A model generated the notes under the pieces. The model saw nothing but the letters and a program-made list of their open reading frames with translations, made no database searches and was not told where the DNA came from. A program made the position numbers and the translations under genes. Of a stretch of DNA of 64,000 nucleotides, positions 9,981-24,200 are shown piece after piece; the stretch's first letter is position 1, and each line of letters opens with the position of its first letter. The stretch spans positions 2,418,001 to 2,482,000 of the forward strand of contig JADLSH010000387.1 of NCBI GenBank assembly GCA_016169945.1, in the 5' to 3' direction. Origin of the DNA: Trachythela sp. YZ-2020. Lineage: Eukaryota; Cnidaria; Anthozoa; Malacalcyonacea; Clavulariidae.

Positions 9981-10238
9981 ACAAACTTTATCACTATTTT
10001 GCACAAAAAATAAAAGAAATATACGGCCGGTTGCGTGTTACCATGGTTACAGTGATCAACTCAGTACTTCATGTTACAATAACTTTTGGTGAGTTTAATT
10101 GCTTGGTTGTACAAATTTTATCACTATTTTGCACAAAAAATAAAAGAAATATACGGCCGGTTGCGTGTTACCATGGTTACAGTGATCAACTCAGTACTTC
10201 ATGTTACAATAACTTTTGGGGAGTTTAATTGCTTGGTT
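9981..10238. repeat. Tandem duplication, two copies of a 130-bp unit
   Basis: The unit from ACAAACTTTATCACTATTT to TTAATTGCTTGGTTG occurs at 9981-10110 and again at 10111-10238 with only a few differences. Each contains GTTACCATGGTTAC, a small palindrome. Confidence 0.9.
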
Positions 10239-10983
10239 CTAATGGGTCAATGGGCCAGGGGGTTCTGCATGAATGTATTTCTAGTACAACATTATATCTT
10301 TCACGTAAATAGAGCATTAACACACACAGCCTGTCAGGCCAACCGTGTGTGCTCGTTGAATATAAAATTTTGAATTTCAGTGAGTCGGTCTTATTTTGAA
10401 ATCCAAATACGACAAATTCTACATAGACAGCATTCACTATCCTATGGGTAAACTAGTATCTGATTATTTATAGGATTGGGGTTTTAGGGTTAAATTATAC
10501 ATTTCGCGCAGGCAGGTAAGCTACATAAAGAACATACCGTCTAGCGCCGAAATTGCTGCTGACCATATATTATATTCTACAACTTGTTTCCCAGCCCCAT
10601 GACAGAACTGATCAATCTTACCGATCCTCGAGACCTGTAATTGTCAAATTTCTGACCCAGGGGAAGTAGGTAGTATTCAAATCCCGTGGATATGCCCGAT
10701 ACCCCCACCCCCCTGGGCAAGCCATTGACTGGTGCATTATCATCAACTAAAAATATTTGACATTAACATATATTGATCGAAACTTGAAATCAGCATGATA
10801 ACTCGCGCAATGCGTATTTAGGTGACCTGGAATTATGATGATCCTTAGATCCTTAGCTTGTTGCAAAGTGCCCAGTTTGTGAACATGCAGTAGCTACACA
10901 ACTGCCTACAGAGTACAGTGCTACTAACAATATTCTGAAATGTAATGTGAATTTGTGAAATATAGTGCAACAATTGTGTTTTG
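10239..10983. other. Non-coding stretch, nothing recognised
   Basis: No long ORF, no clear repeat and no splice-framed coding segment was seen. Confidence 0.5.
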
Positions 10984-11589
10984 CAGTGCCGTAGGGGGGG
11001 CTGAAATTCACCGAAAATTTACCGACGACGCAGGGCAAAAAAAAGCGATGTTAGTTACTAAACCTGAGCGAGCGCACGTTACTAGTCCGTCGCACATTTT
11101 GGTTCAGTGCCATCGGTAGCAAATTGTTATTGGGGGCCTAGGGGGTCATGCTCCCCCAGGAAAATATTGCATTTTTGAAGCCTCAGAAGTGCATTTTCCG
11201 TGCTTTCCGAGAGGATTTTTATTCAAAATTGTGAAGTTTCTAAAACCTAAGAATTCAAGGTTTCAACCTCATGTGCTCCGTATACAATTATAAGCGTCGG
11301 TGAATTGGTTTTGTTCCTTTTGATATATATACACGATGTGAAAGTAACGACACACTATTACAGATGAGTTGATTGTAGTTGGCTCTGCAAGAAATAGATA
11401 GAGTATGAAAAGAAGTACAATTCTGGATGAGCAAATTACTGCCGACGGCCCTGTGGCTGTTTGAAATATTAAAATTTACCGACCAAGTTACTTGCAAATT
11501 CTACGTTGTAACTGATGAAGGTCAATTTACCGACATTGTTTTAAAAATTTGGGTTAACACCCCCTACACCCCCGCTCGGTACGCCACTG
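10984..11589. mobile_element. Possible non-autonomous DNA transposon (CAGTGCCGTAG / CGGTACGCCACTG ends)
   Basis: Starts CAGTGCCGTAGGGGGGGC and ends CCCGCTCGGTACGCCACTG, giving inverted ends with matching CAGTG. TTTACCGAC words recur inside. A second CAGTGCC stands at 11103. The flanks do not show a clear duplication, so the boundaries are tentative. Confidence 0.4.
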
Positions 11590-14500
11590 TCTAAAAGTCT
11601 TTGGAAGTTAGGCTAGTGACTTATTAAATCTGTTTTCCAAGAGTTACTGAAGTGTTTCTGTTCAATAATTGTAAGTGAAAAGGTACACTGAATCACAAAT
11701 TTTTTTGGGGGGGGCTGCAGCCCTCCTCCCATCCCCCCGGTTGCTACGGCCCTTTCGAAAGTAAATATTTGGTCATTGGCTCATTAGAAAGGTCTAGAAA
11801 GCCTAGAAAGGATCTAAAAAAGGTTGGAATTATTTCCAGGTCTCATAAACGCCATTTTCCAATGAAACAATAAAACTATATAAAGTTCTAAAGGTTTTTG
11901 CTCGTATCTACCAAACAGACATTACGCAGATTTCCCGATTTTCAATCTCGTTTTTCTTTATTAATTGGTTAGATTTGGGGTAGGTTTTAGGGTTAGTTAC
12001 AAGGCTATTTTACATTTCTTCGATCTAGAAAGAATGATGTCACGTCTGTATGGAAGATGAAACAAGTGGCGATCTGTTCTAAACTAAAAATAGGTACGCT
12101 ATGGCGTACATGCGTCTACTGGTAGAGACTGAATAGCAATAGAATTTATTTTTCTTCCAGGCATTCTGAAACTGGAAGTAGAGATACTTTTTTAAATATG
12201 TTTCACATCAGATTAGTAACAAAGTCATCCCAAGGGCATATTTAAGCATAGCAAACAGGGGCTGTAGCCACCCCCCCCCCCAATCACGATCTTTGATCTG
12301 ATAGAAACCAATATCCCAAAGTATCAGGTTATTGTGTTTTAAAAATAATATAACCATTATAAAGAAATATATTATAAAAAAATAATTCAAATGAACACAC
12401 ATAAGCAACTTGTAGTTCAATATGTCCATATTAATGAATACAATATTACATGTAAATATAAAATATTTAACAAATTTTAATGCATCTGTCCTTTCTCAGT
12501 TTATTAATATGTTATTATTGTCAAATGTTTCACTATTGTCCACTAGATGTGGTTTATAAGAAACAACACCAATTTGCGGCGTATAGCTGCAGCAGTTCCC
12601 AGCAGTGTGTGAGAAGTATTATTTTCTGCTGGCTGAAGAATGAAAGAAGCAGAAATGTTTTCTCACACACTCCTGGGGGCCCGATTAATGATCGGGTGGT
12701 GCGGGTTCAAAGCACATTTGTTCTTGCATTCGCAATAGCTTGACTAGACACCCGCCGACCCAACCCTATTAATACTAAGTGGGGAAGACATCAGCTACCA
12801 GGCAGTAGCAATGAACAGAATATCGACTGTTGTAGATTAGTTAGGGGAGTTACCATATGTTAGGGTAATTTAGTGTAAAGCTGTAATAGCTAGTAATATT
12901 TTATTAAAAGTCAAGCTTGCGGCATATGGCTGCAGCAGCTCTCTGGCTCTGTACTGTTCAATAGTCACAGCCATATTAAAAGTTGTTGTTGTCTTTGTCT
13001 AGACTGTAGTTGTTTGTTTAAGTGTTGTAGTCACTGAATTGTACCAGTAGCTTGAATTATAATGAGTCTATGTGAGCTATATTACTTTGCTTTAAAGTTC
13101 TCGACAAGTTCTCTCAAATTTCTCTCAGAAAGTGTATGTCCAAAACACACACACCTGACACAATATTGGTCAGTGCCTGGCTGTTGCAACTGACAGGTCA
13201 CAACAACACAGCAATCTTTGTAATTCAGAACAGAGTGTGTTGAATACACCTGAAAGATACAAACAAAAACATGTTGCCAATGCTCGATGCATTGCCATAG
13301 ATGTATGCATTGCCATAGATGCATACATATGCACCAGTCAGTGGAAAGCCCCAACACCATACCCAGGGAGAATTATTGGTAGATTTGACCATATTTTATA
13401 CCACACTAACCACAGTTTTGCCTTTGGGCTTTAGACAACATTAGACGTGCAATTCATTATATGCTGGAAACTTGCGGCAGGGGATCAACTAAGGATGGGT
13501 TTTCTTAAATTGAAGCCAGGGCAAATGTAATCCGTCACGTAATAGAAACTATCAAGGATAAGCATTTGAAAAGCTGTTAAATCATTGTTCCATATGTTTT
13601 TGTTCACAACATGGATACTTGGACTGTTAATGCAATGTATATGATTTGTGTTGCACTGCTGCATGGGATTGCAAGATAAGTTGACATCCATAACAGCATA
13701 ACTTGCTAAAGTGGTATTTCTTTATGTACTATATCAAGTTTTATTACTTTTATATACAGGTTGTAAACTCCAAATCATATATAAACGTAATAAACCTCCC
13801 ATTATTTTGTAATCCATAAAGCATCTTTGCCATCCTTGGAATATACATTATCCTTTCGACTGATTTAGATTCATAATATTTCAAAGCAGGTATTGGTATT
13901 ATTCATTATGTAAACAAAACAAGGTTGACAATGATCATATTAATAAATGCATAAAATTCAAGGCTTCGACTTTGCTCAAAACATAAATATGAAAATACGC
14001 AACTTTCACAGTTCCAAAAATCAGTGATACACTTGGTACATTGAACTAATGCCCTGAACTTTAATCTTTCAAAATACATAGTTATCTTACCTTAACAATC
14101 TTCGAAAAGAAACTTTTGTAAAGTGTTGTATAAAGCTTGCAGTAAAACTTTTCTTCTATCATCAATGGCGTCGGAGATCATGAAATATGAATACCGCATT
14201 TCCATATATGGTCTCATTAAAAATCAAGTTCCACCCAACTTATGTATGTATGTATGGTCTCAATCAAAATGCCGATGACATAGCGGCTACTGTTCCAGTA
14301 GACGAGTCATGTGACTTTTTGTTACTAACCAGTCAGCCCGCGAGCGCCTACTTTGGAGGTTGACATACTTGAGCAAGTCAATCACAATACTTGTTCGTCT
14401 TTGGTTGGTATTTACCCTTTTCCATGCAGTAAACAGGTTTGCCGACAAACGACAGTTGAACCTGTTTAAATTACCACCGCCCACTAGTTATAACATGCGC

Positions 14501-15116
14501 TGCGGTGCTCGCAGGCACGCCATGATCAGTAAACTAATATTAATACTAAACTCACTAAATGTAAAACAACTAAACTATAATAATTTGGTTTTAATAACTA
14601 TATACGATAACTTGAGCCGAACTTCTTTTTTCAAGGTAGTCAGAGAGTGCGAGGTACAAAATAAGCCTTTCAAAAAATGAGCAAAAATCAAATTGAGATT
14701 ACACATAAAAAATAATGCTTCTAATCTTGAAAAGAATGACCGAAAAAATCACCAAAAAATCCAGTAACAAAGAATCTTCTAATTAGTTTTTGTAGGTTGC
14801 ATGGCAGTCAATATAGGTTGTCTTTGTTAGAAACACCTCGTTTATCTATTGACCGTAATTGTCAATCATCATCAGTGAAAATCATATAATAATGCTATAA
14901 TATTTGCACTGACAATGATCCGGGCTTGCGGATGGAAGGCTTTGCCAAATAAATATATGCCCAATTTTCCATACATATTTAGTACAAAATAGATATATGT
15001 AATATGTATGTATAAACCAGAAACGCTATAATCCTCAATAATGACAAGTATACTTAAAATATGACTACATGTTTTCTATGTACAGTAAGAATTTTGAAAA
15101 AAACTTGAAAGAACAT
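11590..15116. other. Gene-free intergenic stretch before the IQCG 3' end
   Basis: No coding region recognised. Noted: G-rich tract near 11705, C-rich tract near 12272, a nested hairpin at 12605-12670, a small tandem of TGCATTGCCATAGATG near 13286-13324, and TATG repeats near 14238. A 92-codon minus ORF around 13082-13360 contains cysteines but matches no domain I know. Confidence 0.5.
12605..12670 (+). repeat. Nested hairpin (GTGTGTGAGAA / TTCTCACACAC)
   Basis: Outer stem GTGTGTGAGAA with TTCTCACACAC, inner stem TTTCTGCT with AGCAGAAA and a 17-nt terminal loop; total 66 nt. The size and the asymmetric internal loop resemble a microRNA precursor, but nothing else supports expression. Confidence 0.3.
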
Positions 15117-15245
15117 TTACTTCTTCTTTCCCTTCTTCCCTCCTTTCTTTCCTGATTTCTTTCCTTTTTTCCCTTTCTTCTTTTTCTTCAAACTGTAAGG
15201 ACCAAGTTGTTTGCGAACCATCACACCCCTCCACCAAGACTGAAT
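15117..15245 (-). CDS. IQCG: IQCG exon 12 with IQ motif and stop
   Basis: 129 bp including TAA. Begins with the IQ motif [15 protein letters not shown] and ends with a run of lysine and glycine ([13 protein letters not shown] and so on), as in other IQCG proteins. Acceptor TTCTTCGCAG. Confidence 0.93.
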   Translation of the reverse strand: MQSWWRGVMVRKQLGPYSLKKKKKGKKGKKSGKKGGKKGKKK

Positions 15246-18200
15246 CTGCGAAGAAAAAGCCGAATTGTACATGTGTATTTATTGTTGTTTTCGTTGTCGT
15301 CGTTGTTGCAAGTTGCAGTGATTAAACATTTCCAATATGAATAAACCTAAGTTGCATGGCGACAATAGGAAAGTTGGTTGAACGATTGTATGACCTTGCT
15401 CGAGGCGGTATACAATCATTTTGGGGGGGTAAAAACGATAATGGGATAATTCTTAATTGCGAAAAATGGATAGAATAAAAATAATACCCCTCTCACCGAA
15501 ACCCATGTTGTAATATCAGCATGCTACAGTAGCTATTTCCCAGCCCACGTAATGTTCAACATCGTTGAGGGTAGAGAGGGTCGTTCACAAACGCCGCATA
15601 CACATATTAAGCAATGTATCAATGTATCAATAGACAATAATTCTTAAGATAGTAGCTCGAAATCCTCGAATATATGTCTCCAAGCCACTGTCCATGCATT
15701 GCATACTGATACTGTAATATTTACACACTCCAAATGTTATTTTAAGATCTACCTCCTATATTCTACCACTGTATATACTTGAAGAGTTGTGTTTGCTGCT
15801 GTTGTATAATCGGGGGACGTTTGAAAATGTTGTAATACAAAACTAATTAAAACAATATATCTCAGAACATGCAGAACCCCTTCGTCATATCGTAATATTC
15901 CTAAATGTTCGGCACAAATAAACCGTACATTTATTGCCGCCTTTAGTTCCTCCTCTTCTTGTTCAGCTTGACGTCGTATCTTTTCCTTCTCAATTCTATC
16001 TTCGATCACAACTTTCTCATACTCAGAATACTATCAACAATAAAAAAATAAAGTATAAAACATTTATGTCAAAGCAGCTACCTGCAAGGACTTGGAACAC
16101 CGTCCAGTACGAATTTGAGGTTTTGAAATGACATATCATGCCCATAAATTACTTAAAGTAAAGTGAATTAATTTTGATCCAGTCCTTTGACTGAATTAAC
16201 TTTGATCCAGTCCTAGAATCAATACACTTCATCAGGTATCCAGGATCATCATGTGACCAACATAAAGCAATATGTTTGGCTATTTTTCTCATGAATTATG
16301 AATAAGTTTGAGATAGCGTAGTTTAATCATGTAAGTAAGTTACATTAGGCTATTATCATCTAGCTTTCATTTAATTCACTAGGCGTGGCAACATATTTTC
16401 CAACGAATCGCCAACTACGGTTGTTATTGCATGGTCCGGCATAAGTAAAGACATAACTTGCTATTAAATTTGTACGGTACGTATTTACAATGAGTTTTGT
16501 GCGAAATTTGCCATTTCAAATACATTCAGGCTAATGTTTTCCTAATATCATTGCAGAATATTTCGAACTTTCGACCACAAAAGCCCACAGAAGGCTCGAA
16601 ATAAATAATATTCTGGCTAGAGAACGTGTCTCCATATTTTAACTGCACATATGTTTGTAAAGTCATAGTACTAACCTTTTGCGTAAGTTCTTGGAGTCTC
16701 GATAAATCGTTTGATTTTGAAGCCTGTAATCAATACAAACTACATTAAAAATCTGGAAGTATCACAGCTGTATGAAACGTATTTTTAAATTCAGATATAT
16801 TTGTGTTAAAACAGCCATGATTATTCTCTAGTGATAGTAGAAATAGGTGATGAAGAAGAAAGTGCTATATGATACCTTAAGTACATCTAATTCATGTTGT
16901 TTGGCTTCTACATCTCTGTCGTACTTCTCCATCCAGTATTCTACTTTTTCTTCCAAAGCCTGGAAAACAATTGTTTGGCTGTTAAGGTAACAAAAATCCT
17001 TAGTATAGAATACACATGTGGGGAGAATCATCCATGATCATAAGAATTCTCGATTAATCCGGGAAGTACGCAACCTTAGTTATAAAGCCTCACTTTCAAG
17101 ATTTCCCTTTGCTTTAGAGCCATCAATCTTGTTACTGATGACGTAACATATTATTATAATAATGCTTTCTTAGATGAGGTGCATGGTATCGTAAATATGG
17201 GTTTGGTAATGTCGTCGAAATATTATTAAAAATATTAAAATTTTATTATACCAAATATCAGAAATGTGTTACAAATACGAAATTCTAACGAAATTAAGTC
17301 CATTGCTAAATTAAAACTACCATGCAGATTAAATACTTTACTAAGAAGTTTAATCATCGAACATTTCAGTCACGTCTATTTTCTTAAAAGGCACTCGCGA
17401 GCTTTTCACGCATAAATTTACTGATCTTAATATGTCAAACGACAACCGAGTTCGCAGCCAGGCTATGACAATAGCATATATGGCTCTCCGTTCTTTCGTG
17501 CTAAGTGCTCTGCCAAAGTTTTTAAAAATAATGTACATTATTATATGGCAAGCATTTGTTTTCGTGTATCGCGCAATTTGATTGGTTCCTGAGCGGTCGG
17601 AATTTCCCGTATTGCCCCCGGTAGGTAATACCGGGCAATACGGTATTCTTATTGCCCTGCGACGACTTGAACACATTTCAAACCAATAAAAGCATAAAAA
17701 AATCCTTAAAAATAATTTAAAACAATGAAAAATAAACGGAAAATACGGAAAAGGGATAACTACAAGGGATAAAATCAAGTTTTGTCGGCTCAAGTCGAAA
17801 TATTAAGGTAAATTTTACGATGTTTTTAACTAAAACAGTCAAGAATATTTTTTGTTTTTTCGAACATGCAAAGTTGTTTTTGTCTTTGATCCGATAGCGC
17901 AATATCACTATATTTTCTATTAATTTTATATTTTAATCTATAAATGGCACTGTAGAGTAGTTTTACTAAGCTAAGATTAGATAAATTTGTAAAAAACTAA
18001 GACAAATTTGTATCATTGAAATTATTTTGACATTTGAAAATGACCGGCTTTGAGTTTCGGACTTTGTACTTTGCCCTCGCGTGACCAATTTTTGGCAAAA
18101 TGAATTGTTTTTTGTTGTCTGAAATGCCATATAATAAACAATTTACTAACTTCGACTGTTCGGTCTGTATGGTAAAATATCAAGCCTCGGTCTTGCTGTA

Positions 18201-21200
18201 TTGACCTCGCTATCGCTCGGTCAATACAGCAAGACCTCAGCTTGATATTTTACCGTTCAGACCTCACGCTCAGTTAGTAAGTAGTTATTCAGCTCCCATT
18301 CCACCATTAGTTTCGAATACAAGAGGAGTAAAAGTTCCATGTTCCACGTCTAGTACTCTTCGTAGATACTGCCTCTTCGTCTTTTATTCTGATCACTTTC
18401 GGAATTTACATGCGTTACTCGAACATAAAAAATACAGTAACTCCAGGAGACCAGAATGCGGGCCCCAGCCTTAATGTCTAGTCTTGCTTCAGGACTTGTG
18501 TTTGCAGATCTCAGATTAAATATTTCGTTGTCGAGTGGTTGGAGGTGCGGTTCAATTGCCACATTCTTGCAAACTAGTAAGAAAATCTCGAATTCCATCA
18601 TGCCTTTGTGCAACAAAACCACCCTTTTTGCATGACAGGGCGTGATTGATAGAGAAAGTTTCTCTACATGGGTAATTACTAGGCAAACCTGACAAAAGAA
18701 GTTTGTAGCGCATTCTTAGAAAGTCCCTAAACTCTTGTTTGTTTAGTCCCAGTCCCTGCTTCTCAAGGGGAACCAAGCCAAGAACTTGCTCCTTTATCTC
18801 TAGCCTGACTTACCAAAGGTAGTGGGTTTGAAGGTGTCGATTCTTTCCATTCTTCATTGCTGTGGCTTTCAAAGACTGATGACGTTTCTTTAGACCCTGT
18901 ATTGATGGTTCACTTCTTTTCACCATCTTACTCTGTGATGTAATCGACTCTACATGTGACTTTGTTATTGAAACTGATGCAGCATACTGCATTATTTGGA
19001 GCTTCATCTTTTAATGAAGAAATACCCAAGCCACCTTGAGCTGGTGGTAAAGTGAGTAGTTCCTCAAGTTCATCCGGTAACCGTTCATCTTGCCCAAAGA
19101 GAGTTGGTAGAAATAGTTCACTTAGTACTTCATCAATTGGCTCGACATAATCTTCAGACGATTCAATTGTGCGCATGAAGTATGTAAACTTTGATTTCTT
19201 CCTTCCACACTGAGACCTTTTCTGTACAATATTGATATTTGTATTCTTTCGATCCTATCACTGCACCGAGATGGCGTTTGCCATCAGTTGTGATGTTGAC
19301 TTCCTCCCCGAATACCATTTGAGCTTCATTTGCTAATGCCGGTGATTTTACAATAAGCCAGTTTTTCGATCCGTTGACCAAATATACAAACTTCTTTCCT
19401 TCCATGCTGAGGAGTTTAAACCATTCATATAGTGACTTGATCCTTCCACCTCCAGCTGAATCATCAACCAACCAAACTTGTTTGACATGTGGTACGGATT
19501 GGCTTAGTCGCTCGATCATGATGGATGTATTGACCGAATACCACGGCCAGTGGGTCGAAATATATGTCTCTCTTTTGGCTTTTGGTTTCATTTGCGGTGG
19601 AAGATTGATTTGGCTGGGGGGCGGGTGGTAGAAAAACTCGTGGGGTCCGAAAGCATGCTCCCAAGATTTAACATCAGCAGAAACCAGGTTATTTTGTTGA
19701 TTTTACATTTCAGGCAGCGAGGAACGTTACGTCCTCATATTATGTGCTCCCACTCTGATCCTTTTTGGGCCATTATACTTCGGGCGCTAAACCCCCCCTA
19801 AGCGCCCTGCATACGTCGAACATACTGTACGTCACAATGGAGGAAGCGAAAAAAGATAACTCTGCAAATCAGTACGTGAAAAGTGACATAAAATAACGGA
19901 CGGTGTAGTATTTGTCAAACATGGAACATTTAATATTCTGCTGACTACTTCAAGAAGAGACTTGGAGCAAGACGGGAATGAGTGGAAATCGTTTACCTCG
20001 AAAAATGCTAGACTGGATGCCAAGTAAAAGGATTGAGAGAAAACAACTGTATGGATCATGGCATACTGGTTGTGTAGATCGACTACCTGAATATTTATTC
20101 CATCGATTTGTGAGGCGAGTCGACAAAAGTGGACGTTGCACAAGAATTGGGTATGGCTTTGAAAATTGATAGCCGTGAATTTATAATTAAGAAATATTAC
20201 AATAAAACCAACCTGGTGATGAGTTCGTAGGTAGGATTCAATTTCACCATTCACTCGCGATTCTTCACCAATCTTATAGTGTAACTCCTAAAGAAAGACT
20301 CACTAATCAATTTCCGAATATTTGATTTTTGTCTGTAGTTTTAGTATGCATGTTTGTTATCCTATGCAGTGTGGGAAGGATAACTTGCGCATGCATGGTG
20401 ACCAAAAGTCACTTGCTAAAAATATAATTTCTGAATGTGCGAACCAAATTTCTGGTTTAACGTAACTGCGCTCGCTCGAACCACTGACTAGCTATTTGGA
20501 TGCCTATTTGGGACACTCAGAAATGTTACATGATTGTACAGTTATAAAGTCAACACGACAAGCTTTATATGTCCACTACATGACGTACCTCCAGTTCCTG
20601 TCTCATACTTGTTTCCGTCTGCTGACATTTCTTTTGAGTAACGCTGACTCGAACTTCAGCGTCCTTTCTGATATACTTGCCCTCCATGCTCGCTTTAGCT
20701 TTCATCTCTTGAAGTTGGTCTTTGAGATGTGCAATCATTTCATTTCTTTGCTGTGTGGAGAATAAAACACATAATTCAATTAGGGAAATGTACAGTTGAG
20801 TCCAAAATCCCACAATCTCGACCAACCTTTCCATCGAATCCCCTTTTAATATCCCGCCATGCTTAATTCCAATCCCACTTCCCGCGATGATATATAATCC
20901 CGCTTCATGTTCCTCAAAATCGATACACTAGTCTCACGAAAAATATTGCTCTAGCTGTCTTACCTGATATCAATTATTGTTTATAATTAAATTTGGGGGG
21001 TGGGCCAGAGTTTTAAAAAAGGTTTCTGGGGGTGGGCCAACATAATTATAAATTAGGAAAGGGGAGGGCCAACCCAAACTTTAAATAAATCTTGAAAGAC
21101 TCTCTCACTTGTCTTGTAATTCAAAATCACTCCAAAATGGCTGAAAATGCCATTTCAGAGGGACTAGATTTCAACATTTTCTGAGGGGCATGCCCCAGAG

Positions 21201-24200
21201 CCCCCTAGTTAGGTGGTGCTCTCGGCACCACACTGATTACCTTTTGTTTTGGTCGCCTCTTCCAAAAAATAATAAACGAGCTTCCTACGACTCTGTTATC
21301 ATAGCAATATTTTTATCATAATATTATCTAAATATAATATTTAAATGGCAATATACAGATCTTGAGGGAAAAATAAATTGAACTGTAACAGGGGTGGGCC
21401 ATGAATTTGTGTCCAATGACAAGGGGTGGGCCGCAAAAATTAAACCATTGTTGTTGGGTGGGTCAAGAAAATACTATCAATCGACATTGAAAATCCTCCC
21501 CCCCTCCTTCTAAATAATGAACGGTGACCAAAAGGCCCGGATACATGTAATGCGACGAAGCCTCACGAAAATCGAGACTATTTTCAGACCTGTGCTACCA
21601 CAGGTAGCGCGCTAAGTAAATAGAAAACCTGTTCTTGTTTACATACAGTTATAACTTTTCCACAAAAAAGCAATTATTGTAACACTACTAATTCATTGAC
21701 ATTGAAGATTCTAATTTTTGTCCTTCTTCGTCTACATTTGCCACATTTCAATACTTATACTGACAAGCAACTATTTGTTTGGCTAATTTCTTACCTGGAT
21801 TTCCTGCTCTTTTTGTTTTCGAACTTCAACTAACTGACGCTGCAACGTTTTTACAGCTTTTCGACTTTCTTCTTCCCTATAGTTTAGAAGAGGGGAACTA
21901 TCTGTCAGAGTATTTGGGGAACATACATATACATTCGTTGTATGCCAAATTCCCGCAAAAAGTTTGAATATACCGAATCTTCTTCATGAATATATACATT
22001 TATCGCGGTGTTAATGTTGGCGAAACTTAATTAAGTCGCTCCCTTTAGTCTCAATCGTTATGTTATTCTCAATTACAAGCTTAAAAGCACCAAACTATAG
22101 CAGAACTAGCTCAGGGATGGCACCAGGAATTCCTCGTTGAGGGGCCTAGGGTCCCCGACGAGGGGGCTAAGTTCTTAGAGGCAGTCAAACTTTTTATCTG
22201 ATGTTCAACCTGGGGGGGTTGGGGGCATGCTCCCCCAGGAAAATGTTTGAATTTTGAGTCTCTGAAACGGTATTTCCTGCGTTTGAGAGTACTTTGCGGT
22301 AAAATAGAATTGTCACGCTCGTTACAAGACACAGATTCTTCCCCGACGAAAGAGTAATTTTTCTCCGATGGGGGGGGGGGGCTAGAGTTCCCCGACAGGG
22401 GGTGGCTAGCGTCACCCCTGACTAGCTTCGGAAACCGTTTACTAGCTTCGGTGAAAATTTCTGGTCCTGGGATGAAGATATTTTTTGCGAAAAGTACCAA
22501 GTCATACATGTAGGTTGACCCGGTTATGAGCATATTTCTAGGTACAGAAAATATGTATCAATTTAAAAAGTTATGTCTGATGATCTCTTTTAATTTAAGA
22601 TTTACACTGTCTGTATCTTTAGCTAAACTAACCTCTTTCTCCAGGTTTTCAAAACGAAGAAAAAATTCCTTACTTTAATATAGTTCGTTGAAGTTGCTCC
22701 TTCTTTTGTCTTTCTCTATTCACAGCATCAGTTAACGCTTGGTAGGTTTGTGATGTATTCACTTCCGCTAGTGTTTCTTGAATCACGTCTTGCAGAAATT
22801 TTCTAAAAATTAAACAAAGCTAAACATGGGTGGGCACTGTGGTTAGTGCATGGGTAGGCACTGTGGTTAGTGTATGGGTGGACACTGTGGTTAGTGTATG
22901 GGTGGGCACTGTGGTTAGTGCATGGGTGGGCACTGTGGTTAGTGCATGGGTGGGCACTGTGGTTAGTGCATGGGTGGGCACTGTGGTTAGTGCATGAGTG
23001 GGCACTATGGTTAGTGCATGGTTGGGCACTGTTGTTAGTGCATGGGTGGGCACTGTGGTTAGTGTATGGGTGGGCACTGTGGTTAGTGCATGGGTGGGCA
23101 CTGTGGTTAGTGCATGGGTGGGCACTGTTGTTAGTGCATGGGTGGGCACTGTGGTTAGTGCATGGGTGGGCACTGTAGTTAGTGCATGGGTGGGCACTGT
23201 GGTTAGTATATGGGTGGGCACTGTGGTTAGTGCATGGGTGGGCACTGTGGTTAGTGCATGGGTGGGCACTGTGGTTAGTGCATGGGTGGGCACTGTGGTT
23301 AGTGCATGGGTGGGCACTATGGTTAGTGCATGGGTGGGCACTGTGGTTAGTGCATGAGTGGGCACTGTGGTTAGTGTATGGGTGGGCACTGTGGTTAGTG
23401 CATGGGTGGGCACTGTGGTTAGTGTATGGGTGGGCACTGTGGTTAGTGCATGGGTGGGCACTGTGGTTAGTGTATGGGTGGGCACTGTGGTTAGTGCATG
23501 GGTGGGCACTGTGGTTAGTGCATGGGTGGGCACTGTGGTTAGTGCATGGGTGGGCACTATGGTTAGTGCATGGGTGGGCACTGTGGTTAGTGCATGAGTG
23601 GGCACTGTGGTTAGTGTATGGGTGGGCACTGTGGTTAGTGCATGGGTGGGCACTGTGGTTAGTGTATGGGTGGGCACTATGGTTAGTGCATGGGTGGGCA
23701 CTGTGGTTAGTGCATGGGTGGGCACTGTGGTTAGTGCATGGGTGGGCACTGTGGTTAGTGCATGGGTGGGCACTGTGGTTAGTGCATGAGTGGGCACTGT
23801 GGTTAGTGCATGGTTGGGCACTGTTGTTAGTGCATGGGTGGGCACTGTGGTTAGTGTATGGGTGGGCACTGTGGTTAGTGCATGAGTGGGCACTATGGTT
23901 AGTGCATGGTTGGGCACTGTTGTTAGTGCATGGGTGGGCACTGTGGTTAGTGTATGGGTGGGCACTGTGGTTAGTGCATGGGTGGGCACTGTGGTTAGTA
24001 CATGGGTGGGCACTGTTGTTAGTGCATGGGTGGGCACTGTGGTTAGTGCATGGGTGGGCACTGTTGTTAGTGCATGGGTGGGCACTGTGGTTAGTGCATG
24101 GGTGGGCACTGTTGTTAGTGCATGGGTGGGCACTGTGGTTAGTGCATGGTTGGGCACTGTGGTTAGTGCATGGTTGGGCACTGTTGTTAGTGCATGGGTG

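Noticed and set aside
13082..13360. Cysteine-rich 92-codon minus ORF
   Set aside because: The start part translates a small tandem repeat (CHLWQ cycle) and the cysteines fit no known spacing.
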